A stretch of 11,775 bases of DNA from Acidobacteriota bacterium (GCA_003165615.1 PLWR01000633.1:1-11775); one strand, 5' to 3'. Numbered from the stretch's first letter, positions 1 to 7,707 are shown. Made by a program: numbers and translations. The notes: generated by a model from the letters alone, not told the origin.

Positions 1-210
1 GGCCCTGGCGCTGGGCGCGCGCCCCGGCTAACCCCCCTCCGTTTCCCCGCACCTGCTCCCCAACCTTCGCGCTTGCGAAACCGCCACGCAGAACTCCGCC
101 TCGAATCCACCCTTCTCCTCCACTCTTCAACGCCATTGCTCGGAGAAAGCTCCTGCGGGCGCGATCCACACCATCCTGATTACCCCGCCGAGGCGCTTTC
201 CCTTGCGAAA

Positions 211-239
211 TTGAAATTTGGCGATGCTTCATGAATAAT
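211..239 (+). promoter_or_regulatory. Predicted sigma70-type promoter of the radical SAM gene
   Basis: TTGAAA at 211-216 and AATAAT at 234-239 are separated by exactly 17 bp, and each box differs from consensus at one position. Transcription would start near 246, leaving a leader of about 40 nt before the ATG at 286. The 285 bp before the gene are otherwise featureless to me. Confidence 0.5.
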
Positions 240-285
240 CCGGGCTAGGATTCACGCTCGGAGAACGAGCTGAAGTTTCTGACCG

Positions 286-1560
286 ATGAAGAAGCGCAAC
301 AAAAACCCGGCCAAGGTCCCCACGGCCTTTCACGTCATGGCCAAGCCCGTGGGCCCGATTTGCAATCTGGACTGCCGCTACTGCTTTTATCTCGAAAAGG
401 AAAACGTTTACGGCAAGAAGCAGGATTGGGCCATGCCCGACCCGGTTTTGGAGTCGTACATCTCGCAGTTCATTACCGCGCAGGATGCGCCGGCAATTTC
501 CTTTGCCTGGCAGGGCGGCGAGCCCACCTTGCTGGGTGTGGACTTTTTCCGCAACGCCATCGCCATCCAGAACAAATATGCCAACGGGAAGAAGATCGAA
601 AACGCCTTTCAAACCAACGGCGTTCTGCTCGACGATCGCTGGGGCGAGTTTCTGGCCGAAAACCATTTCCTGATCGGGATTTCAATTGACGGTCCCGCCG
701 AACTGCATGATTTCTACCGCGTGGATAAAGGCGGCGCGCCTACGTTCGACCGTGTTATGCGGGGGCTGCGTTTCCTGAAAAAGCATCAAGTGGAATTCAA
801 CGCCCTCACGGTGGTGAATCGCCAGAATTCCCAGCACCCCTTGCGCGTGTATCGATTCCTAAAGGGCATCGGCGCCCAATTCATGCAGTTCATCCCCATT
901 GTGGAGAGGGTGGCCAAGGCGGCGAACCCCGACGGGCTGGTCCTGATTTCACCGCGTGACCCGCACTCCGCCGAAGTCTCCGACTGGTCGGTGGACTCAC
1001 GGCAGTACGGCGTCTTCCTGTGCACAATTTTCGACGAATGGGTGCGCAGGGACGTGGGAATTCATTTTGTCCAGTTGTTTGACGTCACGCTGGAGAGTTG
1101 GATGGGCATGGAGCCGAGCTTGTGCGTTTTCCGGCCAACCTGCGGCGGCGCCATGGCGCTTGAGCACAATGGCGACCTCTACTCCTGCGACCACTACGTT
1201 TACCGTGAAAACAAGTTGGGCAACATCATGGAGCAGCCGCTGCAAACGCTGGTGAATTCCAACCAGCAACGCCGCTTTGGCCTGGACAAACGCGACTCAC
1301 TGCCGCGCTACTGCCGTGAATGCAACGTTCGATTTGCCTGCAACGGCGAGTGCCCCAAGCATCGCTTCATCTCGACCCCCGACGGCGAGCCCGGATTGAA
1401 TTACCTCTGCGCAGCCTACAAGCTCTTCTTCAATCACGTCGACCCTTACATGAAATTCATGGCCAACGAACTCCGCCACCAGCGCCCGCCCTCGAACGTC
1501 ATGTCGTGGATTCGCCAACAAGGGCAATCCGCCCCCCTCACGACGCATTGCCCAGGCTGA
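286..1560 (+). CDS. Radical SAM/SPASM protein, anaerobic sulfatase-maturating enzyme type
   Basis: A 424-residue cytoplasmic iron-sulfur enzyme. The radical-SAM motif CxxxCxxC is at Cys26, Cys30 and Cys33 (CNLDCRYC, followed by FYL), and the SAM-binding stretch WQGGEPTL lies near residues 75-82. The C-terminal third has the SPASM cysteines that hold two auxiliary 4Fe-4S clusters: LCVFRPTCGG, then YSCDHYVY (the Asp after Cys is the proposed catalytic base in characterised anSMEs), then YCRECNVRFACNGECPKHR and a final YLCAAY. This order and length match enzymes that oxidise an active-site Cys or Ser of type I sulfatases to formylglycine. No sulfatase gene is visible here, so the substrate is inferred from family only; related SPASM enzymes modify other peptides. 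The ATG at 286 follows a weak Shine-Dalgarno (GAACGAGCTGAAG). The gene's 3' end overlaps the convergent rhaT-like gene by 23 bp. Confidence 0.88.
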   Translation: MKKRNKNPAKVPTAFHVMAKPVGPICNLDCRYCFYLEKENVYGKKQDWAMPDPVLESYISQFITAQDAPAISFAWQGGEPTLLGVDFFRNAIAIQNKYANGKKIENAFQTNGVLLDDRWGEFLAENHFLIGISIDGPAELHDFYRVDKGGAPTFDRVMRGLRFLKKHQVEFNALTVVNRQNSQHPLRVYRFLKGIGAQFMQFIPIVERVAKAANPDGLVLISPRDPHSAEVSDWSVDSRQYGVFLCTIFDEWVRRDVGIHFVQLFDVTLESWMGMEPSLCVFRPTCGGAMALEHNGDLYSCDHYVYRENKLGNIMEQPLQTLVNSNQQRRFGLDKRDSLPRYCRECNVRFACNGECPKHRFISTPDGEPGLNYLCAAYKLFFNHVDPYMKFMANELRHQRPPSNVMSWIRQQGQSAPLTTHCPG

Positions 1561-2554
1561 TCACGCCGATGGCAAGGAAGAGAATGCCGATCCCAGTCAG
1601 GCAATAGACCAGCGCGGTGCGGCTGACACCTTTCCATTCGCCGCTCAAGAAACCCCAAAGGTTGCCGGCAATGATCGCGGTGGAGATAAACATGGGCCAG
1701 CCGACAATTCCGCCCAGCGTACCCAGAACATCAGCGCCCACTCCATAGACCATTACTCCACTGAACCAGAGCACTCCCATCAGGGCGGCGCCCAGGAAAT
1801 AGCCCGCGCCCGTCGATTTTTCCCGGTAGACGCCCCAAGTGTGATTCTTGTTCAAGAGGTAGATGCAATAAGCCGCGTTGGGCAGGCAACCGCAGCTCAC
1901 CCCGAGCGCCCAGATGGCGTTGCCCGACATGGCCGTCGAAGCCCCGGCCTGCAGCGAGAGCTGCCGCATCTCCTCGCCGAAAACAAACGCGAAGTTGAGC
2001 ATTGCGGAAAAGATGCCGGAGAGGATGCAGATGATGAGTCCAACGCCGAAGCCCGAGCGCTCCGAGGCCGCCGCCTGCTCGCGTTCACGGCGCTTCCCCG
2101 CCACGGCCAGGAAGGCAAGCCCCAGGGTCATGACCAGAGTCCCCGCCATCAGCGCCAAGCCGGGCCGGATCCAAAGCTGATCGTGATGAAGAATCACCAG
2201 CGGCAGAAGTGCTCCGAAGGAGGAAGTAATGCCAAGGATCAGCGCGAAACCCAGTGCCAGCCCCACGCGCGCCAGTCCCTGGCCGAACAACAGGCCGCCA
2301 ATGCCCCAAGCGAATCCAAAGAGGCCAACCTTGACCAGCACCGCGCCGGAAGATTGCTGGAACACGCCTCCCAAATGAGGAACCGTAGCCAGCGCCGTCG
2401 CCCAGGGAAGAATCAGCAACCCCGTGAAAGCATAGATCAGCCAGTTGTTCTCCCAACACCACGCGGAAAGGCGCTTCATGGGGGCCGCAAAGCTGCCGTT
2501 GAGCAATCCCCCCGCAATAACCAGCGCGAGGCCCAAGCCAATTTGATGACCCAT
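1538..2554 (-). CDS. rhaT: RhaT-family sugar (L-rhamnose)/H+ symporter
   Basis: A 338-residue, very hydrophobic inner-membrane protein with about ten predicted transmembrane helices and a length close to E. coli RhaT (344). Family-like stretches are visible: FAAPMKRLSAWCWENNW near the N terminus (matching the FYAPFKKVKKWSWE region of RhaT), LPW after helix 2, GFAWGIGGLLFGQGL, LGFALILGITSSFGALLPL, and a mid-protein GIFSAMLNFAF. RhaT belongs to the drug/metabolite transporter superfamily and imports L-rhamnose with protons. No rhamnose catabolic genes are nearby, so the true substrate is uncertain. The start is supported by a perfect AGGAGG (2559-2564) four bases before the ATG. It lies 138 bp downstream of the STAS gene on the same strand and could be read from that transcript; no clear own promoter is seen in the GC-rich gap. 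Confidence 0.82.
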   Translation of the reverse strand: MGHQIGLGLALVIAGGLLNGSFAAPMKRLSAWCWENNWLIYAFTGLLILPWATALATVPHLGGVFQQSSGAVLVKVGLFGFAWGIGGLLFGQGLARVGLALGFALILGITSSFGALLPLVILHHDQLWIRPGLALMAGTLVMTLGLAFLAVAGKRREREQAAASERSGFGVGLIICILSGIFSAMLNFAFVFGEEMRQLSLQAGASTAMSGNAIWALGVSCGCLPNAAYCIYLLNKNHTWGVYREKSTGAGYFLGAALMGVLWFSGVMVYGVGADVLGTLGGIVGWPMFISTAIIAGNLWGFLSGEWKGVSRTALVYCLTGIGILFLAIGVISLGNAS

Positions 2555-2692
2555 AATTCCTCCTGTGGAATCCCGGTGCGTACAGCTCTCGTGTGGCGAC
2601 GAGGGGGAGCACCCTACGGGGGGCGGCGGCAGCCGGCCGCGCCTCCTGAGGAAGCATCGCTTGCTCAGCGCGAGTTGCGAGCCTGCGCGCGG

Positions 2693-3046
2693 TTAGGACG
2701 CTGATTCGAAGGATTTGACAGCGTCCTGGACGGTATCGAAAACGTCAAAAACTGTCACCAGTTTCGTAATATGAAGCTGCTCGTTAAAACGTTTGGTGAG
2801 GTTGGCCAGCTTTAAATTGGCGCCCTGGTTCTGCGCCGAGGTGAATCCCGCCACCAACGTGCCCAAGCCGGCGCTGTCGATATAACCTACCTCCGCAAGG
2901 TCGAGCACCAGGCGCGTCTTGCCCTGGCTCAAGAGGTCCTTGAGTTTGGTGCGCAGCAGGTTGCTCCCCTCACCCAAGGTTACGCGGCCTACCAACTCCA
3001 GAACTGTGACCCCGTTCACTTCCTTCTCAATAATATTCAATGCCAT
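2693..3046 (-). CDS. STAS-domain anti-sigma factor antagonist (SpoIIAA/RsbV-like)
   Basis: A 117-residue single-domain protein covering one complete STAS fold. The hallmark phosphorylation loop is YIDSAGLGTLV, with Asp57 and the predicted phosphoacceptor Ser58. The N-terminal strand pair (VNGVTVLELVGRVTLGEGS) and the pre-loop strand LVLDL are typical. In the known partner-switching scheme, the unphosphorylated protein binds an anti-sigma kinase (SpoIIAB/RsbW-like) and frees a sigma factor, while phosphorylation on the loop Ser switches it off. Neither a SpoIIAB-like kinase nor a PP2C phosphatase is in the window. A strong AGGAGG (3053-3058) lies six bases before the ATG. Upstream, 285 bp separate it from the end of a membrane Ser/Thr kinase on the same strand; I see no confident promoter there. 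Whether that kinase is its partner is speculation. Confidence 0.9.
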   Translation of the reverse strand: MALNIIEKEVNGVTVLELVGRVTLGEGSNLLRTKLKDLLSQGKTRLVLDLAEVGYIDSAGLGTLVAGFTSAQNQGANLKLANLTKRFNEQLHITKLVTVFDVFDTVQDAVKSFESAS

Positions 3047-3331
3047 ACACTTCCTCCTGTTATTGCGTTTCGCGCGGTGGATTTTCTAATACTCCGGTTC
3101 CCACGAACCATGCGCTGCCCTGAATCACATGACCAGGCAAATTCTTCTACCAAGCCCCGGCAACCGCCGGACCTCCCTCCGCAGGCTCTGCCGCGGATTT
3201 AGGGGTTGGCACTCCCCGACGCGGGAAGGCGCATTCTACAAGGCTCTTGCAGGAATGCAAATGACGCGATGAAGGCGGTATCGAACGCCGGGGAATTCAT
3301 TAATGAAAAAAGCCGCCGGAGCTTCCTGTCG

Positions 3332-5722
3332 CTATTTGGCGCTGGAGGAAACCTTCCAGCTAAGAGACAGGTGTTCGTTGTCAACTTCCACAGAGAGAGT
3401 GGGAACAAAGCCCCCCGGCGGCGGCAGCTTGATGGCTTTGGTCAGGTCCGTTGCCCCATCCTTGGAGGTGACGCGGATGGAAATGTCCGACATGCCGGCT
3501 GGTACCGTGATGGTGCGGGTTAAAGTTCCTTGGTAGGAGCCTTTGATCCCAAGGAATCCTCCCTTCACCTTTTTGCCTTTTAAGGATTCTCCAAAAAGAG
3601 GGTTCCCGTCGGCGGAAAAGATAAGCATCCCCTCCTTCAGGCCGAAATTGCAGAGAACCTGCACGATCCGAGGGATTTTGGCGAGTCTGGCGGCCTCGGC
3701 CTTGGCGATCTCTTCCGGGCTGGGCGTGGAGGGCGCCGGCACAGGAGGCGGCACCGCCACGACGGGCGCTGGTTGGGGTGGTGGAGCCGGCGCGGGCGCT
3801 GCCGGCTGTGGCGCCACCTGCTTCGGTTTGTGTAAAGTGGTCTTCCTTGCAACCCCGGGGGCCGCACTCACCGGTGTCGCCGGCTGCGCAACCGTGGGCG
3901 CAGGGGGTGGTGTAGGAGGCGCTTCGGGAGTTGGAACCGGCGGTGGAGTCACCACCGGCGGCGTTTGTACCGCCCCCTGAGCGGGCGGCGCGGGCGCAAT
4001 CCTGGTTTGATGGAATTTCCAGTACCCTACCAATGCCGCTGCGGCCAGCATCACGGCTACCACCCCCCCGATCAGGGCGGGGATGAGTTTCGACTTGGGT
4101 GCAGGCGGCGCCGCGCCGGGAGTTTCAGCCGGCTCCATCTCGCACGCAGCGTCAGGTATGTAGGACGGTGCGGGCGGAGCCAGTTCTGGTCCCGCTGCCG
4201 GAGGCGGTGCAGAAAAATCTGGCAACGGCGTTGGAAGGGTTCTTTCCATCCCGGGAGAATCGGCCGGAGGGGGAGCCACCGGCGCCGCATATGGCCATGA
4301 TGGCGCCTGCGGCGATACGCGCGAAAGATCCGGCACCTGCATCGGAAGCGTCCTCTCCATCAATGGAAAATCTGACGGAGCAGGAGGCGTCGGCGCCACG
4401 CGCGGAGATAATGGTGCCTGCGGCGATACGCCGGAAAGGACCGGTGCCCGCATAGGCAGAGTTTGATCCATGAGAGGCCGCGCCTCCGGGGTCGGCGCGG
4501 GCTTGACGGGCGCGGAAATGACGGGCTTAGGCAGTGGCGGCCGCGCAGGTGGCGAAGCGGGAGGCGCGGAGACCGCCTGCGGCGGGGGAGATCCCGACGC
4601 CGCTTTCATAAGTTCTGAGACTGGCATAGCCACCGTCCGCGCCGCGGGCCGAGGCGCCACGGGGCCTCTCGATTCCAAGGGATTGGCCGAGGGCGGCGCT
4701 GAGGGTCTGGGCAGCGGTGCAGCCACCCGCGGAGGTGGCGCCGCGGGCGGCCGAGGCGGTGCTGGCCGAGACAAGGACGGCTGGGAAGCTGGTTTCACGA
4801 GGCCCGGAATCGGCATGGCGAGCGTCCGATCCGTGGGAGGGGCCGCAGGCGGCGGGGCAGGGCGAGCGGCTGCTGGCGCCCCTTTTTGCGAGCGGAGCGG
4901 ACGGCCCTGTTGAAGGTCATCCAGGTCATCCAGCAATTCGCGCATGGAGGCATACCGCTGGCTGCGGTCCTTCGCCAGGCACTTCTTAATGATCTGATCG
5001 TGCGCCGGGCTTAGCTGAGAATTGAGACTGCTGGGCAACGCCGGTTCTTCGTACACGATCTTGAACATGACGGCGGCTGTATTGCCGGAGAAAGGTTTCT
5101 GCCCCGTGAGCATGTTGAAAATCATGATGCCCAAAGAGAAGATGTCCGTGCGGGCGTCAACTTCGCCTCCCCTCACCTGTTCAGGTGACATAAAGGAAGG
5201 TGTTCCCATGATTCCTATGGTGCGCGCCACGCCTTCGCGCGCCAGCATTTTGGCGATGCCAAAATCCGTGATCTTGGCGCGTCCATCGTCCGTCACCAGA
5301 ATGTTCGCCGGCTTTAAATCGCGGTGGATGACGTGATTCCGATGCGCGTAATCAAGCCCCTCGGCAACCTGCCGAATTATATAAAGGAACTGTTCGGTGG
5401 TCAGAGGGTGGCCCGACTCGAGAATTTTCTCCAGGGTCACACCCGGAACCAACTCCATCACAATGCAACTGGTCTGGTTGACATGGTCATCAAAGGCGTC
5501 ATGAATGACGACGATCGCGGGGTGCGCCAGGCGGCCAGCCGCCCGAACTTCGCGCATGAACATTTCTTGCGGGCTGTTGGTTCCTTCCTCATGAGAATCG
5601 CTGAGGGAGAGAACCTTGAGCGCAACCTCGCGGTCAATGGTGGGATCGGTGGCCCGGTAGACAATCCCCATCGCCCCCCGGCCCAGTTCAGCATTGATAA
5701 CGTATCGGCCGATTTTCTTCAT
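3332..5722 (-). CDS. Membrane-anchored eukaryotic-like Ser/Thr protein kinase with Pro-rich linker (PknB-type)
   Basis: 796 residues. The kinase domain spans about 7-270 and has every key element: glycine loop GRGAMG (14-19), catalytic Lys36 in VALK, HRDLKPAN (Asp135, Lys137, Asn140), DFG (153-155) and activation/P+1 segment GTPSFMSPEQ (173-182), so it should be active. Residues about 282-545 form a very Pro/Ala-rich cytoplasmic linker with five similar motifs around Thr300, Thr363, Thr421, Thr458 and Thr495. One transmembrane helix (about 546-568) is followed by a second Pro-rich stretch and a C-terminal domain of about 110 residues (686-796) that I do not recognise and that would lie outside the cytoplasm, as a sensor region does in PknB-like kinases. 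The ATG follows a modest GAAGAAGAG ribosome site. The gene ends 285 bp before the STAS gene; 231 bp separate its start from ccmD, and that gap has only a 14-bp palindrome (5841-5854). Confidence 0.93.
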   Translation of the reverse strand: MKKIGRYVINAELGRGAMGIVYRATDPTIDREVALKVLSLSDSHEEGTNSPQEMFMREVRAAGRLAHPAIVVIHDAFDDHVNQTSCIVMELVPGVTLEKILESGHPLTTEQFLYIIRQVAEGLDYAHRNHVIHRDLKPANILVTDDGRAKITDFGIAKMLAREGVARTIGIMGTPSFMSPEQVRGGEVDARTDIFSLGIMIFNMLTGQKPFSGNTAAVMFKIVYEEPALPSSLNSQLSPAHDQIIKKCLAKDRSQRYASMRELLDDLDDLQQGRPLRSQKGAPAAARPAPPPAAPPTDRTLAMPIPGLVKPASQPSLSRPAPPRPPAAPPPRVAAPLPRPSAPPSANPLESRGPVAPRPAARTVAMPVSELMKAASGSPPPQAVSAPPASPPARPPLPKPVISAPVKPAPTPEARPLMDQTLPMRAPVLSGVSPQAPLSPRVAPTPPAPSDFPLMERTLPMQVPDLSRVSPQAPSWPYAAPVAPPPADSPGMERTLPTPLPDFSAPPPAAGPELAPPAPSYIPDAACEMEPAETPGAAPPAPKSKLIPALIGGVVAVMLAAAALVGYWKFHQTRIAPAPPAQGAVQTPPVVTPPPVPTPEAPPTPPPAPTVAQPATPVSAAPGVARKTTLHKPKQVAPQPAAPAPAPPPQPAPVVAVPPPVPAPSTPSPEEIAKAEAARLAKIPRIVQVLCNFGLKEGMLIFSADGNPLFGESLKGKKVKGGFLGIKGSYQGTLTRTITVPAGMSDISIRVTSKDGATDLTKAIKLPPPGGFVPTLSVEVDNEHLSLSWKVSSSAK

Positions 5723-5953
5723 GGCTCTTCTTCAAGGCTAAGTTGCGGCTTCCGCGCCTCCACACATATTGGGTCCCGTGGGAGCGCTTCGCCACATTAC
5801 ACCAGCAAGCATCAACCGCACCTGCACCTGCGCAGCCCCCTCAGTCCGGACTGAATTGGATCCTTCCGCAACGCCAACATATCACAACTTAAGTCACGCG
5901 GGTAGCGGAGGCAGCGGCGAAGGGTCCCGCCGGGTTATGCAGGAGGAATGGAG

Positions 5954-6091
5954 CTATTGCTGGCCGAGTTCCTTTTTCAGCTCCACCACTTCCCTTTCCA
6001 GCCGCTGCTGGCGGCGCTGAATCACCCAGGCGTAGAGCGTGAAGATGCCCCAAACGAGTCCATACGCGAAAACCAGATACAGATTGCACAT
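5954..6091 (-). CDS. ccmD: CcmD-like small haem-exporter protein
   Basis: A 45-residue protein found by reading downstream of ccmC. One transmembrane helix (about residues 4-25, LYLVFAYGLVWGIFTLYAWV) is followed by a basic, heptad-like cytoplasmic helix (IQRRQQRLEREVVELKKEL). This is the usual CcmD plan: a tiny membrane protein with a charged tail that holds CcmC, CcmE and CcmAB together and helps release holo-CcmE. It begins one base after the ccmC stop (TAG-C-ATG), so translation is probably coupled. No ccmE follows it; the next gene, 231 bp on, is the Ser/Thr kinase. Family membership rests on position, size and topology because CcmD proteins diverge strongly in sequence. Confidence 0.8.
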   Translation of the reverse strand: MCNLYLVFAYGLVWGIFTLYAWVIQRRQQRLEREVVELKKELGQQ

Positions 6092-6092
6092 G

Positions 6093-6788
6093 CTATGCCC
6101 CCTGGGAAGAACGCTGCAACCGCCGGAGATGAGCGACGTCGCGCCGCAGCGCCGCCAGCCGCAAGTATTGCCGCATCAAGTAAGTAAACAAACACAGAAA
6201 TGCGCCCCAGGTTACGAGTAAAGCCACCCACATGCGTGGATCAAGCCCGGAGCCCTCCCCGCCGGCAATCACCGGCGACGGATGTTGCGTCCGCCACCAA
6301 CGAATGGCCATGTAATCAATGGGTACATCGACGAAACCTATAATCCCCACCACCGCCGCCAGGACGGCCGATCGCCCGGGATTGATGACGTAGCTTCGCA
6401 GCATCAAATAAGCCACGAACAGAAGCCACAAAACAAAGGTGAGCGTCAGGCGCGCGTCCCACGTCCACCAAATGCCCCAAACCGGTTTTGCCCACAGCGG
6501 GCCGGTTACCAGCACGCAGGTGCAGAACACAAATCCCACTTCCGCCGCACTGCTCGCGAAATCATCCGCTGCATCCCGACGCTTCCATAGATACGCAATG
6601 CTTCCGAGAAAAATCAGGAAATATGCGATCAAGGCCGTCCAAGCCGCCGCCACGTGGATATAGAAGATGCGCTGCACTTCGCCCATGGTGGCTTCCTGCG
6701 GCGCATAGAGAAAGATCAAATAGGTGGCCACCCATAGCCACGCGAGCGTCACGATGAGGTGCAGGGTGGGGGGAAAGATCTTTTTCAT
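6093..6788 (-). CDS. ccmC: Haem exporter/haem-handling protein CcmC
   Basis: 231 residues with about six transmembrane helices, within the usual CcmC length range. The tryptophan-rich haem-binding WWD region is clear at about 99-115 (WAKPVWGIWWTWDARLT). It is flanked by two likely periplasmic axial-ligand histidines: His45 in RIFYIHVAAAW and His169 in WWRTQHPSP, corresponding to the conserved pair in E. coli CcmC (His60 and His184). CcmC presents haem to the chaperone CcmE together with CcmD. The small size and single WWD motif argue for CcmC rather than CcmF or CcsA. The start ATG has only a weak ribosome site (the preceding bases are AACTAAGCC). It is separated from ccmB by a 154-bp palindromic repeat and couples to ccmD downstream. 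Confidence 0.95.
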   Translation of the reverse strand: MKKIFPPTLHLIVTLAWLWVATYLIFLYAPQEATMGEVQRIFYIHVAAAWTALIAYFLIFLGSIAYLWKRRDAADDFASSAAEVGFVFCTCVLVTGPLWAKPVWGIWWTWDARLTLTFVLWLLFVAYLMLRSYVINPGRSAVLAAVVGIIGFVDVPIDYMAIRWWRTQHPSPVIAGGEGSGLDPRMWVALLVTWGAFLCLFTYLMRQYLRLAALRRDVAHLRRLQRSSQGA

Positions 6789-6801
6789 GGCTTAGTTCTT
6801 T

Positions 6802-6943
6802 GTCCGTGGTCCGTGGTCAGTTGTCCGTGGCCGGCGTTCAACGAAAGGCGAAACTCGAAATTCGAAACTCGTCGCGAATTTCGAGTTTCGAGTTTCGAAT
6901 TTCGGTCTTTCCAGCAACTGACAACGGACCACTGACCACGGAC
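6802..6943. repeat. Large composite palindrome between ccmB and ccmC
   Basis: Nearly the whole ccmB-ccmC gap is an inverted repeat. The outer arms are built from GTCCGTGGTC/GTCAGTTGTC-type units (6802-6830 and about 6915-6943, ending in CCACGGAC). The core is a run of CGAAACTCGAAATTCG-type units. Two mutually exclusive perfect 16-bp stems can form: 6849-6864 with 6875-6890, or 6856-6871 with 6889-6904. Its last base overlaps the ccmB stop codon. The pattern is that of a dispersed, non-coding repeat; copies elsewhere cannot be seen from this window. Confidence 0.85.
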
Positions 6944-7620
6944 TATTCTTCCAAAACATACTCAAACAACAAATAGGACAAAACGATAAAGATGATGCTA
7001 AATCCCGCCGCCAGTTTAATCCAGCCCGAAAACTCGCTGAGGGGGTCGCCCTTCAGCGCTCCGGTGGAGCCCTCCACCCCGGCAATAAATATGGGGACGG
7101 CCACCGGGAACTGGAGCACCGGAAGCATCACCTCGCGCATGCGAGTATTGGCGGCGACGGCCCCGAAGGTCGTTCCCACCGCCACGTAGCCCAACGTGCA
7201 AAAGAAGGTACTGAGCGCGAACCAGCCCAGCGACGGCATGAAGGAAAAGTTATACCAGAGGCTCGCGGCAAACACCACGACGACCTCGGCGATTCCCATA
7301 AAAAACAGGTTGGCGAGCATTTTGCCGAGATAGATGGCGCCCGGATCCACCGGCGCCAGGCGCATGCCCTCGAGGCCCGCGTTCTCGCGCTCCGCCGCGA
7401 ACGAACGGTTGAAGCCCAACACGCCGGCAAAGGCGAAGGCGATCCATAACAACCCGGGCAGCAGGCGTAAGGATTCCTCCCGCGCCGGCTCAAAAGCAAA
7501 ATTGAAAAGGAACACCACCAGGAGGCCAAAGATACACATGGAGGCAAGCGTCTCGCGATGCCGCCACTCGACGCGCACGTCCTTCACGAAAATGGCCGAG
7601 ATGACTCGAAGTGTTCGCAT
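6943..7620 (-). CDS. ccmB: Haem exporter permease CcmB
   Basis: 225 residues with about six transmembrane helices, matching the normal CcmB size. The cytoplasmic N terminus FVKDVRVEWRHRETL (about 11-25) matches the conserved K-D...E.R.RE-T pattern. After helix 2 the loop GFNRSFAAERENAGLEGM, followed by LAPVDPGAIYLGKML, is the family signature thought to contact the CcmA ATPase. With CcmA it forms the ABC-type module whose ATP hydrolysis releases holo-CcmE from CcmCD. The ATG at 7620 is preceded only by a weak CAGG. An upstream in-frame ATG (7665) with a good AGGAGG cannot extend the protein because a TAA at 7636-7638 interrupts after nine codons. It is unusual in lying 572 bp from ccmA rather than overlapping it; a strong promoter and repeats fill that gap. 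Confidence 0.94.
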   Translation of the reverse strand: MRTLRVISAIFVKDVRVEWRHRETLASMCIFGLLVVFLFNFAFEPAREESLRLLPGLLWIAFAFAGVLGFNRSFAAERENAGLEGMRLAPVDPGAIYLGKMLANLFFMGIAEVVVVFAASLWYNFSFMPSLGWFALSTFFCTLGYVAVGTTFGAVAANTRMREVMLPVLQFPVAVPIFIAGVEGSTGALKGDPLSEFSGWIKLAAGFSIIFIVLSYLLFEYVLEE

Positions 7621-7630
7621 GAAATGCCTG

Positions 7631-7707
7631 AGAAGTTAGAAGTTAGAATAAAACACCGCCCGCATTCCCTTAACCTCCTAGCCCCTAACTTCTAGTTTCT
7701 AGCTTCT
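7631..7707. repeat. Imperfect inverted repeat of AGAAGTTAG units in the ccmB leader
   Basis: AGAAGTTAGAAGTTAG (7631-7646) is matched by the complement of CTAGTTTCTAGCTTCT (7692-7707) at 13 of 16 positions. The centre contains AGGAGG-type units (minus strand GGGGCTAGGAGG). The same vocabulary (CTAGGAGGCAGTAGGAGGTAG) reappears at the ccmA stop, 8193-8213. The low-complexity, palindromic design suggests a mobile intergenic repeat. It forms the last part of the ccmB leader and ends about 10 bp from its start codon. Confidence 0.65.

Noticed and set aside
2..31. Possible C-terminal end of a plus-strand gene (frame reading ALALGARPG then TAA)
   Set aside because: Only nine codons are visible and any GC-rich frame could look like this; not enough to annotate.
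1841..2704. 287-codon plus-strand open frame
   Set aside because: It is antisense to the clearly coding rhaT-like gene and has low-complexity Arg/Gln/Ala content.
3206..3216. TGGCAC-like sigma54 element (GGTTGGCACTCCCC)
   Set aside because: The required TTGC/TGC at the right spacing is absent and no plus-strand gene follows.
3543..4913. Long plus-strand open frames rich in Gly/Ala across the kinase gene
   Set aside because: They are the antisense of the Pro/Ala-rich linker of the kinase; GC-rich codons suppress stops. No start signal or domain.
5948..6187. Plus-strand frame starting after a good AGGAGG
   Set aside because: It is antisense to ccmD and the end of ccmC; the AGGAGG is coincidental and the product has no recognisable features.
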